Origin: Kappaphycus alvarezii | Taxonomy: Eukaryota; Rhodophyta; Florideophyceae; Gigartinales; Solieriaceae | Reading direction: 5' to 3' | Assembly (NCBI GenBank): GCA_002205965.3 | Contig: NADL03000146.1 | Span: forward strand, 124,001 to 188,000 | Length of the DNA stretch: 64,000 bases | In this document: piece by piece, positions 1-10,023 of the stretch | Position numbering within the stretch: the first letter of the stretch is position 1 | Layout of the letters: every line of letters starts with the position of its first letter | Program-made: the position numbers and the translations under genes | The notes under the pieces: generated by a model | Databases searched by the model: none | Told to the model about the DNA's origin: nothing | Seen by the model: only the letters and a program-made list of their open reading frames with translations

Positions 1-770
1 ACCTGAGTGTTGTATGCGTATGTCAACGCATCGGTGAACAAATCCCAGTCCTTTGGTGATCAGCGACATAGTGCCTCAAGGCAGCAATGATAGTTCTTTT
101 GAACCTTTCTGCCTGGCCGTTGGCTTGGGCGTGGTACGTCGTTGTAAACGTATGACTGATTCCAAGGATCCTTGATACGTTCTGGAAGAACTTTGCCGAA
201 ACTGCTTTCCGTTGTCGGAAACTAACTTGGCCGGTGGCCCATAGACAAAAACCCAATGTTACACAAATGCAAAGGCCATGGAAGCCGCGGTTATCCTCTT
301 GAGAAGCACCGTTCGAACTAATTTCGAATAACGATCGGTTATTTTAAAAAGATAACGGTGACCACGTTTGGTATTGATCAATTCTCCAAGAATATCTATC
401 GCAACAAACTCTAACGGAGCTTCTGGTGGAAATAACTTCAGCTCCTTACGGTTCTTCCGTAAATTGACCCGATTATGGGCGAATGCTGTACAATGGCGCA
501 GTACGGCATAACACTCCAAGGCCATGGAGGGCCAGTAATAATCCTTCGATAGGGAATTGTACATTCGTCTCCTCCTGGGTGACCTGAGTTCTGGGCATAG
601 TGCCCTATTCTTAATATTCTGTCTTGCAAAGACTTTAGAATGATAATAAGGATCCTGTTTGAGGATGTTCTACACAAGTGTCCTTCATAAGGTTTCGCAT
701 CCATGGAGAACGGTATTTGTTCTCCGTTAACAAGTGTAGTCCTCAGAGTTTTACACAATGGATCTGAATT
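1..770 (-). pseudogene. Gypsy A integrase fragment
   Basis: This is the DDE integrase of retrotransposon A and would insert element cDNA into the genome. The minus strand shows part of the zinc-binding module (SGHPGGDE near 570-600, then an RHC stretch), the first catalytic Asp in VAIDILGE near 390, the second in VSDNGKQF near 215, and the catalytic Glu in YHAQANGQAERF near 110-140. These parts lie in different frames, with breaks near 560 and 250. All three DDE residues are still encoded, so inactivation here is by frameshift rather than loss of catalytic residues. Confidence 0.85.
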
Positions 771-938
771 TCTGTTTACGTACTAACTCTTCAGGGGTTA
801 TGGCCAAAAACTCATTGAGTTTCGTCGGGCTCTGAAGAGAGAGTAACTTATCTACTGCTTCGTCGTAGATATCTAGGTCTTCTTTTGGAAGACCTTCTGG
901 TTTATTCTACTACACATAGGAGACATGATGTCGTTTCT

Positions 939-1415
939 TCACATAAGAACATGGAACTCTTCTTTGACTTCAACAGTCGTTGCTCCCCCAGTCTCAAGAC
1001 GTGAGAGTGCATCTGCTTGGGTGTTAGCACGACCCTTCTTGTACTTGATTTCGAAGTCATATTCACTTAGACGTAGACGCCATCGAGTTAAAAGTCCTGA
1101 TGATTTCGTAACATTCATAAGCCATCTTAAGGATGCATGATCGGTATTCACAATGAACTTCTCCATCATCAAGTAAGGCCTTAATAGGTCTAATGCCCAT
1201 ACTGACGCTAGGCATTCTAATTCTGTAACAGAATATCTTGTCTCTACATCATGCAGTGTTCTTGAAAAGAAACCTAAATATTTTCGTTCACCATTAGGGT
1301 GAGTCTGAAATAACACAGCTCCAAGCTGTAACTTAGACGCATCTGTATCAAAAGAATATGGTAATCCTGGCTTCGTCAAAGCCAATAATGGTGGCGAAAG
1401 AGTCGTATCTTTCAA
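939..1415 (-). pseudogene. Gypsy A RNase H domain
   Basis: A 158-residue open stretch matches the RNase H of Ty3/Gypsy polymerases, which removes the RNA strand of the RNA:DNA hybrid. The usual catalytic set is present: Asp in DTDAS (residues about 24-28), Glu in TELECLA (about 63-69), Asp in VNTDHAS (about 90-96) and the terminal Asp in ADALSR (about 135-140). It is the longest intact block of this element. A connecting segment with LNEFLAITPEEL follows at about 780-830 before the integrase. Confidence 0.9.
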
Positions 1416-1429
1416 CGTTTTGAACCATT

Positions 1430-2290
1430 GTTCCTCTGCGGGACCAAAAGTTCGTAAGTTAATTGGTTTTACTTTCCTAAGGAGTTTTTTGAAAGGATGC
1501 GCTCCACGCGTAAAATCCTAAATAAATCGTCTGTAGACGTTACACAAACATAAAAAGCTTCGTAGCTGAGTCTGAGTCTGAGGCATCTTTGCCTGTCGGA
1601 AAGCCGTAAGACGGACCTGATATATCTCTAGCCTTCCTGGCTTAATAACATAACCAAGATATTTGATCTTGTCCGTGAAAAATTCACACTTTTCTCAACT
1701 TGGGAGTTACTCCCGCCCTTTGAAGGGTCTCCAATATGTTATCCACATGTTGATGTGTTCCTCACCTGTCCGGAAAAAGATTATGAAATCATTCAGATAT
1801 ACGAGAAATGATGTCTACTTGTACTGTGACAGAAATATGTCGAGCGCACGTTGGAAAGTGGCTGGTGCATCGGTTAAACCAAATGGCATCCGCCTAAAAC
1901 GGTACAGTCCACTGTGACATGAGAATGCCGTCTTGTCTTGATCCTTTTTCGCAACTGGGATATGCCAATATCCCCAATTAGCATCTAACGCTTTGAAGAT
2001 TTTTTCCTCTCCTAGGGAGTCTATAAACTAGTCCATACGAGGGACAGGATATGTATCCTTGATGTTAACAGCATTCAGTTTCCTAAAATCAAAGCAAAAG
2101 CGAAAGGAACCATCGTGTTTGGGTACCAGTAATACTGGTGAGGCCCATTCTGATTGTGCTGGCTCTATTTTCCCGGCTTGCAACATCTTTTGGACTTCTT
2201 GTCCTTTTATTTCTTTGGCTTTATAGCCTGCTCGATAATGTTGATTGAGCAGTAGGTCGGGTCCCTGTGACTAGTTCAATACGTTGAGTC
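1430..2290 (-). pseudogene. Gypsy A reverse transcriptase
   Basis: Minus-strand translation gives the classic Gypsy RT series: IEPAQSEWASPV near 2130-2170, FRKLNAV near 2080, LDANWGYWHI near 1960-1990, MPFGLTDAPATFQRA near 1840-1890, then the active-site box near 1790. The box reads VYLNDFIIF where functional enzymes have YxDD, so the first metal-binding Asp is Asn (codon AAT). Stop codons interrupt the frame shortly before it. The enzyme cannot be active. Family assignment is secure because motif order and spacing are normal. Confidence 0.88.
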
Positions 2291-2877
2291 CTAGCCCCAA
2301 TTTCTCCAAGGAGCCATCCCACATAGAGGAGTACTTCCTCAGGATGTCACGAAAGCGCTCTCTTAGAGCCTTTGGAATATGACTAAAAGTCAAGTTCATC
2401 GACTCCTAAGAGTTTGTTACCATCTGCAACAGCGTTGGTAGCTTCTCTACTTGTTGGATCTTCGGGATCCTTATCCACTGGGTCTTCCTTAATGGAAGTG
2501 GTTTCTTCTGTCTTCACGACATTCAGTAAAGGTACTTTTGCCTCTTCGACTAAAAGTGCGCCATAAGCATCTTCTGCTGGTTACTCTTCCACTATAACTA
2601 GTACCTATCCTGTCCTTATAGGGCTTTGGACCATAGCAGTCGGTGGTAACGTGGTAGCAACCACTTGATGGTTACATATCCTTTTGGATTCTTACCAAAG
2701 TTGGCTATAAGCAACTTAAACAGTCAGTTTTGCTCGACATGGACAACACCATTGGCCACAGCCAGTCCTAACTTGTCGTACAAGTGGGAAAATGGGTGTA
2801 CAACCAGTAACCCATACCTATTAGAGGTAACTTGTATCACCGTTTGTCATTCAGGGGGAATCTTAAACGCCTGTGCA

Positions 2878-3518
2878 CTACGCACCTTGTTTGGAATTCG
2901 CTTTTGCGAACCCAACTTCTGTTCTTCGGAACAGGAAATGAGTATTCTGCTTTCTGTAAAAGCCTTCTCGTAATTGGGACGGATGAACCGTCATCAAGCT
3001 CGACTTTCTAAGTCTGGACCTTATTGCTTCGACAAATCTGTCGCAATGAATTGCACCAAAGATTACCGTTGCTGCTAGTCTGTCGCAGACTATGAACTCT
3101 ACGAATGCTAGTCGTGTTCCTAGCCTCACAGGCAACTTGATTGATCCTCTCATAGAGAGTGGATTATTATTCGTGTCATAGATACCCGGCAACAGACAGA
3201 AGCGAATTTGATGTTCCATTTCGTTTGGGAGTTCGTTCCTTCTTATGACGTTGGTCCTGTGCCAGTGTCTAACACTGCAATAGCTCTCCTCATGAGTACT
3301 AACTTAATTCCAATGTCTACATAGACTTTGCAATTTCTCTTAACGAGAACATTAATACGACCCTGTTGTTTCAGATTCTTGTAGCGGGACCACAGTCCCT
3401 TCAATATCATCTGGGTTACTACCCTTTTTACGATCTTCATAATAATATTCTTAGATTCTTCTGCAATCTTGCCTTCTACAAGGGCATTTTCAAAATTCTC
3501 TTGAACATACTTTGCCAC
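2878..3518 (-). pseudogene. Gypsy A aspartic protease region
   Basis: The segment carries a retropepsin-like active site, AVLDTGTGPT (around 3250-3275), in the DTG arrangement. About 90 residues later, in the next frame, comes ATVIFGAI (about 3050-3070), matching the hydrophobic-G flap motif that closes retropepsins. The protease would cut the Gag-Pol polyprotein. The two halves are in different frames with a break near 3230. About 600 bp of weakly recognisable linker separates it from the RT. Confidence 0.7.
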
Positions 3519-3549
3519 CAGCTGGCCATGGGAGCGGGTGGCGACAACC

Positions 3550-4956
3550 CAGAGTGAGTTGTAACATCTTGTCTTCCCTCGATGGTAACTCCCTCATCTC
3601 GTTTTTCGACTTGGTCGTCATGACCGATTGATTTGGCCCGGCGGAGCCTTGTTGAGGAATCAACTCCTCTTGAGCAACACTGTCCGACATGGAAATACTT
3701 GCCGGTGTTCAGGTTCCGTGTTGTGCCAAGAATTGGCGAACTCTTTCATAACTTGTGTTTGGCACATTAGAGTTCTCCATTGGAGTTAAAGCTTCATAGT
3801 TCTTCAGAACTGTTTCCATATCCTTCATAGGATGTACACGGTCCGTGGACACATGTCCATGCTTATAAAGTTCATAGCAAATAATGCCATACCTTCCTTT
3901 TCCTTGTTGAAGGGTCTTTTGTATTGGTCTCTGGACCCATCCTGGTCAACCATTCCTAGTCCTGTTGTCTAGGTAAGGAACGTACGGAACCCTTTGGGTC
4001 CTAGAGGAGCCTTCTAAGGCTAACAATGGTTCAACTTGAACCGACTGTTCACTTGTCTCTTGGGAGATACTTGGTTCCTCCGAATAGGAAGCGGACTCGG
4101 AAATACCCTCTTGCAGGAGGTGCATCCCGTCTTGAGTTTGGCTTTGATATCCAATGAATTGCGACTCTCCTGAGTCTGCTGATGAATGAATAAGGTTAAC
4201 ATAACCTCTGGAGCTCCATTTCGGGTGAAGTCTCTTTGGTGGGGGTGAAGGCACCCTCTTTGAACTTGATGGTTTCACCACCTTATCAAAGGATACCCTA
4301 CGGGTATGTGTTTGAGCTCTTGCTCATACTACTTCTCCTTCCACTTGAGCGAAATCTACGAGTTCCAAAAGAGAAATCTTTCTGTGCAGGTGGCGATATC
4401 TCGCGACAATTGACGTAGTACTCTTATCAAGACCATCGACAAACATTTTCATTAAATCTTGTGAAGAGTGTACATTACCAAAACGGGTTGAACCGTCTAT
4501 TAGATGCATATAATACGTATTTTCAACTTCATTCGGAAGTTGTCTTATATCACGCAATTGCATAATTGCAGTGTGAATGGCATCATTCGTTGAAAGGCTT
4601 CTAAGGAGCCACTTAACAGCCTCCCGCCAGGCAGACATACCTCCTCGAACAGGGCTCTTTGTTTCCGAAACAGATCGGAACATTCTGCGCGCTATTCTAT
4701 CAAGGAAATCAAGCAATAACCTAGAGGCTTGTTCTTCCGACATACTTCGAAAATTGAACTCACACACTAACTTCTGCAAGAAGTCTAATACTGTAATTTG
4801 ATCATTTTCCGTGAAGGAATCTTCCTTATGGAATTTTGTGCTGATACGATTTGCGTAATCACTTATTATTCCCGATTCTCGGGACGGTAAACGTTGGGAT
4901 CTATTATCCAAGCGATAAGTCCTGTAGGATGCTTCCATTTGCAATATACCGGACAA
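3550..4956 (-). pseudogene. Gypsy A gag-like region
   Basis: The 210-residue stretch at 4324-4956 has the character of a Gypsy capsid: mostly helical, with an ENTYYMHLIDGSTRF segment and a C-terminal LLELVDFAQVEGE segment like the end of many retrotransposon gag domains. Shorter charged, Ser/Pro-rich pieces follow at 3946-4281 and 3490-3690 in other frames. No CCHC knuckle was seen. The assignment rests mainly on position upstream of the protease. Confidence 0.6.
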
Positions 4957-5530
4957 ATATTTGAGTTCTCAACCCCAGTACCGACCTTATCTAGGCCCTT
5001 GGCATCTCCTAAACGGGCCGTGTACTTTAGAATGTCTGTATTGATATGACACATACGCCTATGCATCATATTGAAATCAATAATCTTTGTGGTCGTAACC
5101 ATTGCCACTTTTTCATGGCTTGCTTTTAGTTTATGCATACCGACTAGCTCACAGATTACATGCTTTTGTGAGTTCCCTTTCATTATGGTCTCTCCATTCT
5201 TGATGGCCACCATCTTATTCGTATTCGAAGGGTAATTAATATCTACACCAGCCCTTTGTGCCAGTTTCTGAGAAATTAAATAGGTTCTGATGTTTGGCGC
5301 GTACGCTACTATCTTCAAATTAATGGTTTCAATCAATGTCTTATCGCGGAGTAGCTGAGCCATAGCCTCTTATATTCATATTCACACCATTTGCGGCAGT
5401 GTTAATTAAATCTTCATCCTGACTGGATGGTACAAAATCAGTCAAACATCTCGGCGATTTGTCATGTGTTGCGTTTCACAGCTATCTAAACCAGCTTTCG
5501 TCTAGATTCATTGTCCCCGTAGTAAAAGCA
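4900..5530 (-). pseudogene. Copia A protease and GAG-pre-integrase
   Basis: Near 5450-5490 the minus strand shows a degenerate Copia protease active site (SCETQHMTNRRDV, where the family has DSGAT-HM). The downstream 165-residue stretch holds YAPNIRTYLISQKLAQRAG and then the pre-integrase zinc module, with MHRRMCHINTDILKY followed by ICPVYCKWK. The open stretch runs a further dozen or more residues past the expected Copia sequence, into Gypsy A. The junction therefore lies near 4900-4950. Confidence 0.8.
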
Positions 5531-5639
5531 ACACACGCAGATTCATTTCCATTGTCTTTCACCACTATATGCTTCTTCTTATTCATTAACCTTTTTATGC
5601 TCTCCCTGATTTCATTCGAGGGTCTAAGATTCGATTTAT

Positions 5640-6405
5640 AGTTCGAGGACTGAGGGTTATAGAATCATTTGGAGAATGGGTGACCCTCCCTGTTACATCC
5701 GTAGCACTTGCCTGCGAATGTATTATTTTTCGGTCCTCGGGAATCTCGTCTTCCAGTTATAAAGGCCGAACCTCTCTCCTTTATGTTTCGTTCATCAGAA
5801 TACCTTAGTTCTTCCTCCCTTATCTCTATACTCGAGATTATTTATTCAAACGATAAATTTTGTGTGTTCTGCAACACTGTCTTTATAACATCATACTCTG
5901 GTCCAAGACCTTGATGAAATGAAAATATATTATCAGCATTTTCAAGCTGATAGTTAATCATAGCCAGATTATTCTCTATATCTACAATCTCTTCTACAAA
6001 CGAACGCACCGTCTGATTAATCTTCATCTTCAGCTCAAAAAGCTTACTACTTAATGAATACTGACTCGCAGATGAACCACTCTTTCTCCATCCTCTCCAA
6101 GGCTTCCCAAACGTCTTTGGGTTTGGTTTTCATTGCCAATGGTGGCAGGAACTTTGCGTCAACATTCAACAATATCTCAGCCAAGCACTGCTGCTTGAGC
6201 TGATAGTATTTCTTTTTCTTCGGACGGTCTCTGTGAAGTCCTTCGGTATAATATCCGTACTGATATCCTCCCCTCTCTCTACAAACCTCCAGAGATCTCG
6301 AGCTTCTTAAACAAGCTTCAACTGTAGTGCCCACTGTCCATAGTTCTAATAAGTGAGCTTCTCTATAGTGTACCCTATGTTATTCATAACGTTCTCTGGG
6401 CCCAT
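5640..6405 (-). pseudogene. Copia A gag with broken zinc knuckle
   Basis: Translation from the ATG at 6405 gives a typical Copia gag opening (YTIEKLT, then NYGQWALQLKL and RDLWRFVERGED), interrupted by two stops. KDVWEALERME and FVEEIVDIENNLAMINYQL follow, then IFSFHQGLGPEYD, all typical of UBN2-type gag. Near 5690 a zinc knuckle reads CYGCNREGHPFSK, where the fourth ligand should be Cys but the codon is TGA. Gag would form the RNA-packaging particle. The copy is clearly non-functional. Confidence 0.85.
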
Positions 6406-6409
6406 AACC

Positions 6410-7049
6410 TGTTAGGGTTCCGAAAATCTTAGTGTCTTTAAACACGCTTAAGCACAGCGGCGCTGTTAGTCGCTAATGTAGATTCTAGGTCAAACGTTGA
6501 ACTTTAACAAGTTGCTTTTTTTCAACTTGTTTTTCGTTGGACTGCCGTAGCAACAAAAACTAAGTTATATGCTCAACTTATCTTTTGCTCCAGCACAGAA
6601 AATACTGAAAACAGCTCAGCCACGTAACTAATATTGGTGCTGTGCAAACACATCCAAAGAGCTAATCTGAAATGCTTACACATGTATGTGTCTCCTTACA
6701 AAGAGCACAAGCCAGCTTGACCATTATGCTCCCTCAAGAGACGGATCGAGATAACCCAAGAGAGAAGTATTTGCCGCGTAGACGAATTTGTCTGTAGCTC
6801 TGTCGTGGAGAGAGAAAGCAGGCACAAGTTAGGTATCAAAGGATAGGTATACTGAGAGTAAAGTCTGCGACTTGGTTATCGTGGTGCACAAGCTGTGTTT
6901 TTTTTTGTTGAGGACTGTGACTGCTCTCTACGAGGCTGACGCCAGTGTGAGAGAGTTAGTGGTAACTCCGAGAAAGTTAAATGTTGGGGCACGGCGTCCC
7001 CGTATTTTGGTTCCGGGATTACGGTACAGTATTGGAGTATACTGTACAG
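6410..7049. other. Non-coding stretch, possible Copia A 5' LTR
   Basis: No gene is recognised. It should include the Copia A 5' LTR, bounded on the right (minus-strand sense) by TGTTAGGG at 6410. The far edge could not be fixed because the partner LTR is absent. A small inverted repeat (AACAAGTTG at 6506, CAACTTGTT at 6523) and a run of T lie inside. The last part passes into the fold-back element. Confidence 0.4.
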
Positions 7050-7453
7050 TAAACAGTACTGTACAGTACTGCACTGTAACGGTTTTATGTTACAATTCTC
7101 TCTGAGGAAGTTATAAGCACTGTGACCAAGTGTGTCTCCACAACCTGATGGCTGCGATCGGAAGACCGGCACAGGCACCGTTTATATAGACTTCCTGAAA
7201 GGACCTATGGGTCCCATTGGTAGCTAGATTAGTACGTGTCTAGACACACACTGTACCCTAACTTGCACTAAGCTACTAAGTCTTCCGTACATTACAACAC
7301 GTACAACATGTGCCTTGCAGAACCCTTCCACTGTCCCTTACTGCGGTGAATGCGCCGACTGCGGCGCATCTCTTGCGGGAGAGGTGGCGGCGCTGACCAC
7401 CACTGGAATCCACTGCGAGCTATCGTTTTCGCCCTCCGTTATTGCTCCGAGTC
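7050..7453 (+). repeat. Fold-back left arm
   Basis: Left arm of the fold-back element, uninterrupted. It begins in the GTACAGTACTG cluster and ends near GCTCCGAGTC, where similarity to the right arm fades. Confidence 0.8.
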
Positions 7454-7555
7454 ACTACCGGACCACCGCAATCTTCGCTACCGCAGTATCTCCGCCGTCA
7501 CTGCCACCAAGTCTGCCGGGATGAAGACGACAGATCTTTACTTCGCTATCGCAGC

Positions 7556-7675
7556 ATGCCGCGCCGTCGCAGAACATACGCTCTGTTGCAAGAAATTCTG
7601 GCGGAACGCCAAGCAGAGCGGATCCGGGCGGGAAGGGAACACCGTGCTCATGAAGCGGGTGCAAGGGGTCAATAG
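7556..7675 (+). CDS. Short Arg/Glu-rich reading frame in fold-back loop
   Basis: The single-copy loop contains an ATG-started 39-codon frame beginning MPRRRRTYALLQEILAER and ending in TAG, followed at once by TGA. It is strongly helical and Arg/Glu-rich. It might be the remnant of a transposase N-terminus in the parent element, but no family can be named and it may not be expressed. Confidence 0.15.
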   Translation: MPRRRRTYALLQEILAERQAERIRAGREHRAHEAGARGQ

Positions 7676-7711
7676 ATGAGTTTGATAATGGATGCCCTCT
7701 CAACTAAGGAC

Positions 7712-8530
7712 ACGGAGCCATGACGGAAGGCGAAGACGATAAATCGTACTGGATTCCGGTGGTGGACAGCGCCGCCACCTCGCCCGCAAGAGGTGTGCCG
7801 CAGTCGGCGCACTCGCCGCAGTAAGGGACAGTGGAAGGGTTCTGCAAGGCACGTGTTGTACGTGGCGTAATTTACTGTGGACTTAGTAGCTTAGTGCAGG
7901 TTAGCGTACAGTGTGTGTCTGGACACATACTAATCGAGCTACCAATGGGACCCATAGGTCCATTCAGAAAGTCGATAAAAACGCGTGCTGGTGCCGGTCT
8001 TCTGTCGCGAAAATTCAAGGGTTAGAGTAGAAAAAGCAGGCGGGCGGCGTTAGCGGCGAGTCTGAAAAAACGTAAAACGTTTTTGCTAGTGTAGAACAGT
8101 TGGGTATGATGAGAATCAAATTGTTGATGATGTTTTTACTTCATTACTCAAGGCGGGTAGGCCTTTAATAGGCAGTAGATGCCTTCGACTATCTCTAGCA
8201 CATCTACTAACTACTTAGGTTCCCTAGCGGATAGTCCTGCGGACGGCTCTAGTGACCCTTACACTACAACAGTCCTAGCAGGCATCGCTAACAGTACAAT
8301 AGGATAGAGAAATATGGACTATGTGGGATAAAAATAGGAGTAAGGGCAAAAAACTATACTACAGGACTGTAAATAGAACATAAATAATGTATATGTATCC
8401 TGTATTTCGAGATCTTCCGATCGGCAGGCATCAGGTTTTGAAGACACACTTGGTCACAGTGCTTACATCCTAACTTCCTCAGAGAGAAGTTGTAACATAA
8501 GATCGTCGCAGTACAGTACCGTACAGTGCA
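7712..8530 (-). repeat. Fold-back right arm, interrupted
   Basis: Right arm, matching 7050-7453 in reverse complement. The homologous parts are 7712-8002 and 8413-8530. A foreign segment, 8003-8412, splits it at the sequence TCTTC. Confidence 0.8.
8003..8412. mobile_element. 410-bp insertion with 5-bp target duplication
   Basis: The left arm of the fold-back gives the empty site (GTGCCGGTCTTCCGATCG in the same sense). In the right arm, TCTTC is found both at 7998-8002 and 8413-8417 with 410 bp between them, so this is a clean insertion with a 5-bp target-site duplication. The termini, TGTCGCGAAAATTC and the reverse complement TCTCGAAATACAGG, are weakly similar inverted ends. It has no coding potential. 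The superfamily is unknown: a short non-autonomous DNA element is more likely than a solo LTR because it does not end in CA. Confidence 0.75.
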
Positions 8531-8679
8531 GTACTGACTGTACTGAATCAACAGGGATTTACTGAGACCTGCATTTGCAAAGTTCGTTATGGCGGTAATG
8601 CAGTTCTGGTACAACATGAACGTATCGATGAGTACTCTGCCTCTGGCGTATCAGCAACTGCTCCTTCGTTAGACCTGAA

Positions 8680-9758
8680 GTGAGTGACCAACTATGTGCA
8701 AAATTTGCTGCAGCCACAAGAGTCTCAGTCTCTCCACCCACCACGTCTGCATCGAGGCGTTTCACCCTTCCCCTAACACTCCAACCTATCATGTCGGTTT
8801 CTTCCCGATGCCCGACCACGGAGTCTTATTCCATCACAGCACATTATTCTCGATGTCCACATCGCCTCATCCTTACACCTGCTTTCCGACATTCTCATGA
8901 ACAGCATGTCCCATCACGTCCCAGACGTCTGGCCCCACCCTCATCAACACTTACTTACACGAGTCTTTGCCATTGCCCCAAACCCACCTCCACATACGGC
9001 GCTCTCGCTGCCCTCCCCCAAACACCACCCACACCATACATGAAACTGCCACCCCCCGTTTCCATGTCCACATTCTAGCTCGTTACCGACTTGCCGCACC
9101 GCCCAACTTTCATGCCCCGTATCCGTGCGTTTCCGTCCGCCTTCTATGTGATCTCTCACATCCGCCTCCATTCCCCTCCCTTGATCAAGCCTTCCCTCCA
9201 ATTTCCCCACCTCCTCCGCCTCTCAGAACCCCTTCCATTTGTACACGCGCTACCACCGCGAGTATCGCCATGCGACGGAAAGAACCCCGCCGCTCCTCGG
9301 CAAACATGGCCGGTCTAAGCTACTCCCATTGGCGAGCCAATTCGCCTCTTTGTCTTGTCCAGCGCGCACGTGCCGCAGAGTCCCTATCACGTACCTCTAT
9401 TGACCAGTCTCTCATGGTCCATTATCCTCCGGAAAATGCTTGCCCATCGCATTGGTCATTCTGGCTTACTGCCGCTCTACCCCCCCACACAAGCTCCAAA
9501 ATATTACAGCAACTGCTTGAGACCAATTCCGTCATTGAGAGATTGCGCATCCTAATCTTCTTGTTTCAGGATTCTCCGAATACCTCAAGAAAAAGGCGAC
9601 GCCAGCCCGACTCTCATAATGCAGCCCTCTGTCCGCGCAACAACTGGCTTCTTGCCAACTGCCAGGGGAGAAAGTCAAAGACGGCGCCGCAGGTTGAGTT
9701 GATAGCCCAATGTGACTTAGCCACAGAAGTGACGAGCGAGTTTGCGTCATCTGCTTGA
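8680..9758 (+). CDS. Possible LON-domain protein, several frames
   Basis: Tentative. In one frame, HVHILARYRLAAP (about 9060-9100) resembles the substrate-binding LON fold, where a basic 'fRvl-rw-l' strand is usual. LQQLLETNSVIERLRILI (about 9500-9560) resembles the conserved C-terminal helix of LON domains ('LLE-dv-eRL--l--lL'). LON domains occur at the N-terminus of Lon proteases and in LONRF/cereblon-type adaptors; no AAA+ or protease domain follows. Upstream sequence is Pro/Ser-rich, and a CKICC triplet at about 8697 is too little to call a RING. Stops occur between the matching pieces, so frameshifts must be assumed. It faces the E(z) gene, with convergent ends about 265 bp apart. It could equally be a pseudogene or a chance match. 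Confidence 0.35.
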
Positions 9759-10023
9759 TCAATGAGATGCAAAATCCGCGGCTTATGTAGGGACGAGTGC
9801 TCGAGTCACACGTACTTTGCGATTGCAGGCATCTTAACGGTTCATTGTTTCTACGAACCTTACGCAGCATGGTCCGTGCTCCCATTTTTCTGTACATGAG
9901 TTAAAAGCTCTCACCTAACCCTACTGTACTTGCAGGTGTCGATTTCTCGGTAGAATGTAAACGCTTATTGCAGTCCGGTTACGTTTGAGTTTCCTCAGGC
10001 TGTGTCCCGATAGGGCTACTGTG

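Larger units (their letters stand above)
1..4945 (-). mobile_element. Ty3/Gypsy LTR retrotransposon A, decayed, cut by window start
   Basis: Reading down the minus strand the order is gag-like region, retropepsin, reverse transcriptase, RNase H, integrase. PR-RT-RH-IN is the diagnostic order of the Ty3/Gypsy superfamily. Each domain is recognisable, but the reading frame changes many times and in-frame stops occur, so the copy is dead. The integrase runs to the window edge, so the 3' LTR would lie outside. No 5' LTR is visible: the gag start abuts Copia coding sequence near 4940, which suggests truncation or recombination at that end. Confidence 0.9.
4900..6409 (-). mobile_element. Ty1/Copia element A, 5' part only
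   Basis: The minus strand shows the 5' end of a Copia element in correct order: gag (UBN2 type), a CCHC knuckle, the aspartic protease active site and the GAG-pre-integrase domain. It stops near 4940, where Gypsy A begins, and no Copia integrase or RT follows. A plausible 5' LTR edge is the TGTTAGGG on the plus strand at 6410, just before the gag start at 6405. Several stops and frameshifts show decay. Confidence 0.85.
7050..8530. mobile_element. Large fold-back (inverted-repeat) element
   Basis: The segment 7050-7453 reappears as its reverse complement at 7712-8530, once a 410-bp insertion is removed from the right arm. By-eye comparison shows long identical runs, such as CCCTTACTGCGGCGA-type blocks, AACCCTTCCACTGTC, CCTATGGGTCCCATTGGTAG and CTCTCTGAGGAAGTTA, with scattered substitutions. 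Each arm is about 400 bp and the central loop about 258 bp. The outer ends are rich in GTACTGTAC. No transposase gene is present, so this is a non-autonomous fold-back or MITE-like element of unknown family. Confidence 0.85.

Noticed and set aside
6506..6531. Hairpin AACAAGTTG/CAACTTGTT as a terminator
   Set aside because: 9-bp arms near a T run, but the context is eukaryotic and probably LTR; chance is likely.
8694..8900. RING finger ahead of the LON-like segment
   Set aside because: Only CKICC and one later Cys are present; the His and remaining Cys pairs of a RING are absent.
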